DNA of 64,000 bases, from assembly GCA_021372615.1 (NCBI GenBank), contig JAJFUB010000029.1:50945-114944 (forward strand), written 5' to 3'. The stretch is from a bacterium (GTDB lineage: Bacteria > Armatimonadota > Zipacnadia > Zipacnadales > UBA11051). The translations under genes and the position numbers were made by a program. How positions within the stretch are numbered: the stretch's first letter is position 1; each line of letters opens with the position of its first letter. The notes under the pieces were generated by a model. It saw only the letters and a program-made list of their open reading frames with translations, searched no databases and was not told where the DNA came from. Below are positions 58,463 through 64,000 of this stretch, piece by piece.

Positions 58463-60791
58463 CGCTGCCGCTCCCGCCGGACGCTGGCGGCTTGCCTGTG
58501 CCGCCCGGAGGAGGCCCGCCGCCCGGACGACCACCGGCGCCCTCGCCCGGTCCCGACCCCTTGCCGCCGGCCTCAGCCTTGCCCTTGCCGCCTCCGCTCT
58601 CACTGGTACTGGCGCTGGCCCGGGTGCTGCTGCCGCTGCGGCTGCTCCCGCCGCCGCTGCTGAGGCTGACTCCGCTGCTACTGCTGCCCACGCCGAGCGG
58701 CACCTGCACTCCGCACCCCAGCATCAACTCGCCGGGCTCGTCGTGGCTGGAGAAGGTGCTGCCGACGGTAAGGCGCAGGCCCAGGCTGTGCCACAGCCAC
58801 CAGCCGCCCACGGCTGGCTGACTCCCTCCCTCGCCGGCGACCATCCCTGCGCTGAGCCCCCAGCGGCCCGGCTTGACGCGGTTGGCGATGTTGAGCGCCT
58901 CGGTAGGAACACCCGTCGCGATCAGACGCACCCGCAGAAAGCGCACATACCCCAGCTTGTCCTGCTTCTGAGGCGTCCCCTCATAGGCGAGGTGCTCGCG
59001 GTAGGGGTCCTCGAACCAGGCGTCGGGTCCCAGCGACTCCGCCCGCGCGCTGTCGTCCTCCAGCTTCTGCTGGATCCGTGCCTGGAGCATGGCGACGTCG
59101 TCCGGCGTCGGCCGCTGGGGCAACTGCCCGTAGCGGTTGTAGCCTGCACACAGGGCGGTCCACGTCTCCTGCGCGTCAGGCGCTCTCAGCCCCGTGGCCT
59201 GCAACTCGCGTGCGCGACACAGATCCAGCAGGTCCAGTTGGGCCTGGTAGGCTGCTCCCCGGGCCTCGGCCTCGCTACGGCGCTCCCGGTCATCCTTGCG
59301 CAGCGCAATCTGCGCTTCGACCAGCGCCTTGTAGGCAGCAGCATCCTTGTCCGGCTGGGCTTCCCGGATGATCTTCGTGAGCCGGTCCAGCTCCGCCGCC
59401 GATGCCTCCGCCGCCTGCCTGGCTGCCTCGTGGCGCGCGCGGGCGGCCTCGCAGAGCGCCTGGGCCCGCTCCCGGTAGGCTCGTTCGCCCTCCCCGGCGC
59501 GGATCTGCCCCGACCGCCCTACCAGCGGGTACCGCCAGAACTCGATGACCATGTTCGCCTGTCCCAGCGACCGGGGCGACCGGTCATAGGACGTCGGTTC
59601 CAGAGCCCTCTCCAGCCCGTAGTAGGCCCGCGCGGACTTCCCCGGGGTCCACACCACGCCCGTCTGCAGGGGGAGGCCACTGCTGCTGAGTGCCGGGACG
59701 ATGCTGCCGGCGGCGGTGCCCGCCAGCAGCCCCGTCAGTGCGCCGACGATCCCCACCGCGTCACGGGCTCCCGGCCCTCCGCGGCCGACGCCCTTCTCGC
59801 CCCGCGCGCCCAGCGGCAGCGGACCCTCCGAGATGATGACGACATTGCTCCACGAGCCCGGCGTTGCCGTCACCTCGGCCACGGCCTCCGTATCCGGGAT
59901 CCCCACGCTGATCCTGCCGGTGGCGTCCTGGGGCAGTGGCCAGCAGAAGTACCCCGCTGTGTTCGTGGCGACGGTCCAGGCTTTGCGCTGGCCGCCCGGG
60001 GTGCCCGTGATGACCACCTCCACTGCCTGGCCCGGTGGCACGAGGCTGCCGTCGTCCCTCTTCATGAGCACGAGTCCCTGAACTCCAGCCGAGGCAGCCA
60101 GGAGGTCTCGTTGGTTGGCCGACTCCGCCCACTGCCCGGTAGCCTCTGGGACTGCGGGTCTGCCCGACAGCGCCCCCCACACCCGCGCCCGGTTGGCTCC
60201 GTCGAAGTCCACGAACAGCCGCGGGGCCGAGGAAGACTTCAGCAACTCCCACAGCAGGCGTTGCTGGGGCAGATCATAGCGCGTCGGCGCGCCGGCCCCG
60301 GGCTTCCCGCCAGGGCCGGGCGGCGCATCCTGTATGCCGGCGCCGCTCTGGAGGCCCACGAGGTCGGCGACCAGGTCACTGAATGCCTGCTCGCTGAAGC
60401 CCTCGGTGAGCGCCGGCGCATGGCGCCGCCGCAGGTAGCTCAAGCGCGCCGGGGTTAGGACGATCGGCGGCCCTTCCTGGACCGCGTCAGTCGCCCCCCG
60501 GGGTCTGTCCAGGTCCAGCAGCATGACCTCGAAAGCAGCCGCCGAGGCCTCCGGCTCCGCGTCGGGGTCCACGGGGGTGAGCCCGACCTGGGTGCCGGGA
60601 AGCGCCGCCTCATCGGTCACGAGGTAGCCCCGGGCATCGAAGGTGTAGGCCAGGGGGCCCGTAGTCACAGCGATGACTTTGGCTCGCCCCGGCTGACCTA
60701 CACCACTCCCTGTCGCCGCCCCTGCCAGCAGCAGAACGACGAACGCCGTTTCCAGTCCTACGGTCCAGCCACGTCCTCGTGTCGCATGCAT
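58452..60791 (-). CDS. Unrecognised secreted protein with coiled coil and Gly/Ser tail, first gene of the CHAT-caspase operon
   Basis: ATG 60791 follows GGAGGG, giving 779 residues with a signal peptide (LETAFVVLLLAGAATG). Residues 35-200 are alpha/beta with DRPRGATDA and RLSYLRRRHAP. Residues 240-320 look like a carboxypeptidase-regulatory or Ig-like fold (PPGQAVEVVITGTPGG, TNTAGYFCWPLP). A hydrophobic Gly/Ala stretch (VGIVGALTGLLAGTAAGSIV) may cross or touch a membrane. Residues 430-560 form a charged coiled coil. The last 90 residues are almost only Gly, Ser, Pro and Lys. I recognise no family. A scaffold, sensor or substrate for the two proteases is possible. Confidence 0.7.
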   Translation of the reverse strand: MHATRGRGWTVGLETAFVVLLLAGAATGSGVGQPGRAKVIAVTTGPLAYTFDARGYLVTDEAALPGTQVGLTPVDPDAEPEASAAAFEVMLLDLDRPRGATDAVQEGPPIVLTPARLSYLRRRHAPALTEGFSEQAFSDLVADLVGLQSGAGIQDAPPGPGGKPGAGAPTRYDLPQQRLLWELLKSSSAPRLFVDFDGANRARVWGALSGRPAVPEATGQWAESANQRDLLAASAGVQGLVLMKRDDGSLVPPGQAVEVVITGTPGGQRKAWTVATNTAGYFCWPLPQDATGRISVGIPDTEAVAEVTATPGSWSNVVIISEGPLPLGARGEKGVGRGGPGARDAVGIVGALTGLLAGTAAGSIVPALSSSGLPLQTGVVWTPGKSARAYYGLERALEPTSYDRSPRSLGQANMVIEFWRYPLVGRSGQIRAGEGERAYRERAQALCEAARARHEAARQAAEASAAELDRLTKIIREAQPDKDAAAYKALVEAQIALRKDDRERRSEAEARGAAYQAQLDLLDLCRARELQATGLRAPDAQETWTALCAGYNRYGQLPQRPTPDDVAMLQARIQQKLEDDSARAESLGPDAWFEDPYREHLAYEGTPQKQDKLGYVRFLRVRLIATGVPTEALNIANRVKPGRWGLSAGMVAGEGGSQPAVGGWWLWHSLGLRLTVGSTFSSHDEPGELMLGCGVQVPLGVGSSSSGVSLSSGGGSSRSGSSTRASASTSESGGGKGKAEAGGKGSGPGEGAGGRPGGGPPPGGTGKPPASGGSGSGEH

Positions 60792-61045
60792 GTGGAACCC
60801 TCCACTCGGGATGGACCCGACAGAGTCCGCCGCCTACCGACGCGGAACCGCGTGCCCCAACGCCTATACCAATATGCTCTCTTTGTGTTCCACGTTCCTG
60901 CTCCCTGGCGACTCCCATCGGCCTCCCTGCTTGTCCGGGTGACCGGGCAGAGACCACCCGTAGCAGGGAAAGGCGACCGCGCGAGGGAAGAGACGACACT
61001 GCACCAAGCAGGTAGCGCCCGACCGGAACGACGGAGGAATTCGCG
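60792..61045. promoter_or_regulatory. Divergent control region of the CHAT-caspase operon and the TIM-barrel hydrolase
   Basis: These 254 bases hold both upstream regions. An AT-rich patch (ACCAATATGCTCTC, about 60869-60882) offers a possible minus-strand -10 near CATATTGGTATAGG. No clear -35 or operator stands out. GGAGG before 61046 is the ribosome site of the plus-strand gene. Confidence 0.3.
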
Positions 61046-63916
61046 ATGCTCAGACCCGTACTGACGATGCTGGCCGTGCTCTCAGCACTGGCGTGTGAGG
61101 CGGCGCCGGCCGCATGGCGCAACATCATCCCCGAGCCGCGCAGCATCAAGGTGACCGGGCAGCAGTTGGAGATCGTGACCGCCGCCGGGCCACAGGCCAC
61201 GCTTGTCCTGGGGGACGGCAGCCGTCAGACGCAGATCGGCGCCGAGGAGATCAACCAGCGGCTGACAACCCTCGGCCTCGCGCCGCTGCCGGTCAAAGCC
61301 TGCGCGAGCGTTGAGGACCTCAAGGGCGTTACCGGGCTGCCCATTGTGCTGGCCGCCTGTGAGGCCGGTCCGCTGGCGCGGTCGCTGGTCAAGACGGCGA
61401 AGGCGAAGATCACCCCCACCGATCCGGGCCCCCAGGGATACCTCATCCAGTTCCCGAAGGTCGGCTCCCGGCAGGTCGCGCTGCTGTGCGGCAGCGACTC
61501 CCTGGGCACTCTCTATGCGGCGGTTACGCTACGCTACTTCATCGAGAAGGCCGGGGACCGGGGACTCCTGACGGTGGGAGAGGTCCGCGACTGGCCTGAC
61601 TTCAGGATCCGCGGCACCGGCTCCCTGCAGCAGATGCGCAAGTGCCTGCCCGTGTACGGCGCCAAGGGCGAAGACTACGTCAAGGCCCTCCAGGGGCAAG
61701 TGGACTGGATGCTGCGGTGCAAACTCAACATGCTCGGCGACTTCTTCTACGGCAGTGAGAAGGTGCCGGGCGTGACCACTGTGGCCGAATGGGTCAAGCC
61801 GATCAACGACTACGCCCACGAGCGCGGGTTCCTGTGCGAGGAGTACCAGTCCACCAATGTCGGCACCGAGGCCGCCAACAAGAACGACCCCCGCTTTGCC
61901 GGGCTGCAGCTCCTCAACGGGATGTACTTCACCTGGAGCAATGACGAGCTACTGCACCAGCGCGCCCGCGAGATGGCGGCGTTCTACCAGGCGGCCGGGC
62001 TGGACTGCGTCGTCTTGCACCCCCAGGATGGCGGCGGTGTCCCCGACCCGGAGCTGTGGAGCAAGCGCTCGGAAGCCGACAAGGCCCGCTGGGGCGATGA
62101 CCGCGCGGCCGCCGATGCTCACGTCTTCGGCATCTACTATGAGGAGTTCCGCAAGGTCAACCCGAAGCAGACCATCGTCTTCGTCATCTACCCGTACAGC
62201 GCCATCTACCTGGATGTGGAGGGCATCCGCAAGTACTACCCGGAAGCTACCCTCGCGGAGATCGAGAAGACCGGGCGCGACTACCACCAGCGCATCGGGC
62301 AGCTCATCCCCAGGGACGTGGCCGTCTGCGTCTGGCTGGGCGAGCGCAAGTTCATGGACCAGTTCCGCGCCTGCTACGGCGACCGGCCGATGTACTACTG
62401 GTACAAGATGGCCTCCGGCTGGGTGGACTCCGGCTGGATCATCACCGCCTCGCGGTTCATGGGGTCCAACTTCTACGGCAACAACGGCGACATCATGGCC
62501 ACGCGGATTGACCGCAACTTCCCCAACTACATCACGCGGGCGGTGGCGGGGCAGTTCGCCTGGAACGCCAAGAGTGAGGGTGCCGAGGCCTTCACCGGCT
62601 CCTACTATGACTTCCGCACCGACAACGGCCAGAAGCCCACGCCGGTGATAGACCGCTGGACGCTACTCGCCTGCCGCAACATGTGGGGCGCCGAAGCGGG
62701 CCCGCTCGTCTTCGAGGCCTTCAACAAGGGCATCATCCCCTCGCTCATCGTCCAGCCGGGCAGAGTCGTGGAGGACCCCAACCGGGCCCTGCGCAAGCAG
62801 AACCTGCCCCCCATCGAGATCACGCCCGAGATGATGCTGCAGCAGGCCCAGAGCTGCCGGGCCGCGGCGGCAGCGCTGGACCAGGCCCGGCCGCTGGCTG
62901 CCGGCCTGGAGGACATCCCCGCGCGGCTGTTCACCTACTACCTGCAGCGCACGCACTGCCTGGCGCCCTATGCCCAGGCCCACTACCACCTGATGATGGC
63001 CAACCAGGGCGTGTCCGAGGGTGCGGCCGACAAGGTCGAGGAGCACGTCAAGGCGGGGGAGGCGGTGATCCAGGAGGGACTGGCAGACCTGCAACGCTTG
63101 CAGCAGGAGACCGCCGACCTCAAGCAGTTCGACGCCACCTTCTACCGCAACGCCAAGCGGGGCGCGTATCCGGCGGTGCCCGGCGTGGACGCGGACTTCG
63201 GCAAGCTGCGGGACTCCCTGGTGGCCGCGCGGCGGCGCATGGCCGACCGCGCGCTGAAGGTGCAGCGGGTGAAGCACGACGGCCCGGTGCGGGTGGCGAT
63301 CTACAGCCCCGCCGCCGACGGCGGCAGCGCCATCGGCGAGAAGAGCTGGGAGCTGACCCTCAAGGGCCTCGAGGGCTACGAGGTCACGCTGACCGACGAT
63401 CTGAGCCTGTCGAACCTGCTCAAGTACGAGGTCCTGCTCTACCCGCAGTGCACCACGGGTCGCAGCGCCGGGCGCTACGAGTTCCTCGAGGTGCTGCGGC
63501 GCTTCGTGCAGGAAGGCGGGGGCGGCGTGCTCTTCGCGCACAACTCAGTCGGCTTCGAGCGCAGCCAGTTCGGCTACGAGACGACCTTCCCGCAGATCGG
63601 GCTCGGGGCGGCGGAGCGGCTGGACAGCAACCGCGTCGTCGTCGCCGCCGAGCACCCGATCACAACGGGCCTGAAGGTGGGGGACGAGGGCACGCACAGC
63701 TACTGGGACCACCTCACCATCAAGCCCGGTAGCAAGGGCACGGTCATTCTGAAGGACCCCGCGGGCGGCGCGGTCATGGTCGCGGGCCAGCAGCGCCTGG
63801 GGCGCGTCATCTACGACGGCACCATCCTGCTCGCCAAGGACAACAAGCCCACCGCGGCCGAAGGCTTCGAGCGGCAGGTGTTTCTGAACGCGGTGAAGTG
63901 GCTGGCCAGCCGCTAG
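61046..63916 (+). CDS. Secreted GH20b-domain/TIM-barrel hydrolase with C-terminal GATase-like domain
   Basis: A 956-residue protein with signal peptide (LTMLAVLSALACEA) and GGAGG upstream. Residues 25-185 resemble the GH20/GH67 N-terminal domain (NIIPEPRSIKVTGQ, YLIQFPKVG, LLCGSDSLGTLYAAVTL). The barrel (residues 190-560) starts like GH20 and GH84 enzymes (VGEVRDWPDFRIRG), but the Asp-Glu catalytic pair of GH20 is not seen; LHPQDGGGVPDPELWS sits where it might be. Helices follow, then a ThuA or GATase-like domain (FVQEGGGGVLFAHNS, AEHPITTGL) to the end. It probably acts on an N-acetylhexosamine- or uronic-acid-containing glycan, but no family is certain. Confidence 0.7.
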   Translation: MLRPVLTMLAVLSALACEAAPAAWRNIIPEPRSIKVTGQQLEIVTAAGPQATLVLGDGSRQTQIGAEEINQRLTTLGLAPLPVKACASVEDLKGVTGLPIVLAACEAGPLARSLVKTAKAKITPTDPGPQGYLIQFPKVGSRQVALLCGSDSLGTLYAAVTLRYFIEKAGDRGLLTVGEVRDWPDFRIRGTGSLQQMRKCLPVYGAKGEDYVKALQGQVDWMLRCKLNMLGDFFYGSEKVPGVTTVAEWVKPINDYAHERGFLCEEYQSTNVGTEAANKNDPRFAGLQLLNGMYFTWSNDELLHQRAREMAAFYQAAGLDCVVLHPQDGGGVPDPELWSKRSEADKARWGDDRAAADAHVFGIYYEEFRKVNPKQTIVFVIYPYSAIYLDVEGIRKYYPEATLAEIEKTGRDYHQRIGQLIPRDVAVCVWLGERKFMDQFRACYGDRPMYYWYKMASGWVDSGWIITASRFMGSNFYGNNGDIMATRIDRNFPNYITRAVAGQFAWNAKSEGAEAFTGSYYDFRTDNGQKPTPVIDRWTLLACRNMWGAEAGPLVFEAFNKGIIPSLIVQPGRVVEDPNRALRKQNLPPIEITPEMMLQQAQSCRAAAAALDQARPLAAGLEDIPARLFTYYLQRTHCLAPYAQAHYHLMMANQGVSEGAADKVEEHVKAGEAVIQEGLADLQRLQQETADLKQFDATFYRNAKRGAYPAVPGVDADFGKLRDSLVAARRRMADRALKVQRVKHDGPVRVAIYSPAADGGSAIGEKSWELTLKGLEGYEVTLTDDLSLSNLLKYEVLLYPQCTTGRSAGRYEFLEVLRRFVQEGGGGVLFAHNSVGFERSQFGYETTFPQIGLGAAERLDSNRVVVAAEHPITTGLKVGDEGTHSYWDHLTIKPGSKGTVILKDPAGGAVMVAGQQRLGRVIYDGTILLAKDNKPTAAEGFERQVFLNAVKWLASR

Positions 63917-63931
63917 CTGATCGCCAGGTAT

Positions 63932-63957
63932 GCCCGACACTCCTGTCGGGCGTCTTC
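63932..63957 (+). terminator. Intrinsic terminator-like hairpin after the TIM-barrel hydrolase
   Basis: GCCCGACA (63932-63939) and TGTCGGGC (63944-63951) form a perfect 8-base-pair stem with a CTCC loop, followed by GTCTTCT. The core resembles the GTCGG/CCGAC arms at 45386-45502, suggesting a recurrent hairpin family. Confidence 0.6.
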
Positions 63958-64000
63958 TGCTAGCATAGGCGGCGGGTGGCGCGTCGTGTGCGCCGGGCCC

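Noticed and set aside
50899..60791. Type III-E CRISPR-associated (Craspase-like) system
   Set aside because: No gRAMP effector, CRISPR array or Cas gene is present, and the CHAT protein appears to be exported.

Overview
The window is a high-GC bacterial chromosome segment. It has no rRNA, tRNA, phage, transposase or CRISPR array that I can see. Three separate prepilin-like proteins (starts 22563, 32584, 48864) share an almost identical N-terminus ending in [13 protein letters not shown] and a C-terminal DGH motif. That style, together with many large secreted sugar-active enzymes and DUF6785-type membrane proteins, suggests Armatimonadota or a related plant-polymer-degrading lineage. This placement is an inference from protein style, not from a marker gene. 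A pyruvate formate-lyase and its activase imply at least facultative anaerobic metabolism.

Layout. 1-10372: a 5'-truncated exo-rhamnogalacturonan-lyase-like protein with a LamG tail, an M28 peptidase, a secreted clan-A glycoside hydrolase, a 420-base gene-free region rich in complementary arms, and a polytopic DUF6785-type membrane protein. 10391-22288: a family 3 glycosidase that lacks its nucleophile segment, divergent from a sugar ABC importer (binding protein plus two permeases, no ATPase), a 1249-residue secreted glycosidase, a broken secreted gene, an IclR regulator and a QueG-like iron-sulfur protein. 22563-33234: two prepilins around a second rhamnogalacturonan-lyase-like enzyme, a GHL6-like glycosidase, a secreted serine esterase or peptidase, and an FG-GAP repeat protein. 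33483-45406: a mostly co-directional catabolic block with two MDR dehydrogenases, a Gfo/Idh/MocA oxidoreductase, two SDRs, a six-hairpin glycosidase, a PIG-L deacetylase, an IorA-like TPP enzyme, an MBL hydrolase and a phosphoesterase/sugar-isomerase-like fusion. Two tiny opposite-strand genes interrupt it. 45386-48685: nested palindromes, a promoter, a ZTP riboswitch with overlapping terminator, then pflB and pflA. 48864-60791: a third prepilin, a zinc-ribbon membrane protein, and a secreted caspase/CHAT/TPR cluster. 61046-63916: a secreted TIM-barrel hydrolase with a GATase-like tail.

How the genes fit together. The secreted lyases and glycosidases would cut complex polysaccharide, probably pectin-like. 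The ABC importer and perhaps the DUF6785 protein would bring sugars in, and the dehydrogenase block would oxidise them. The PFL pair would supply formate and acetyl-CoA, with the riboswitch tying it to one-carbon demand in purine synthesis.

The best candidate for an undescribed system is the 50899-60791 cluster. Three abutting or overlapping minus-strand genes encode an unrecognised secreted scaffold-like protein, a CHAT protease and a caspase-fold protease, and they converge on a secreted TPR protein with 41-residue repeats. All four carry export signals, so the cluster appears to act outside the cytoplasm.
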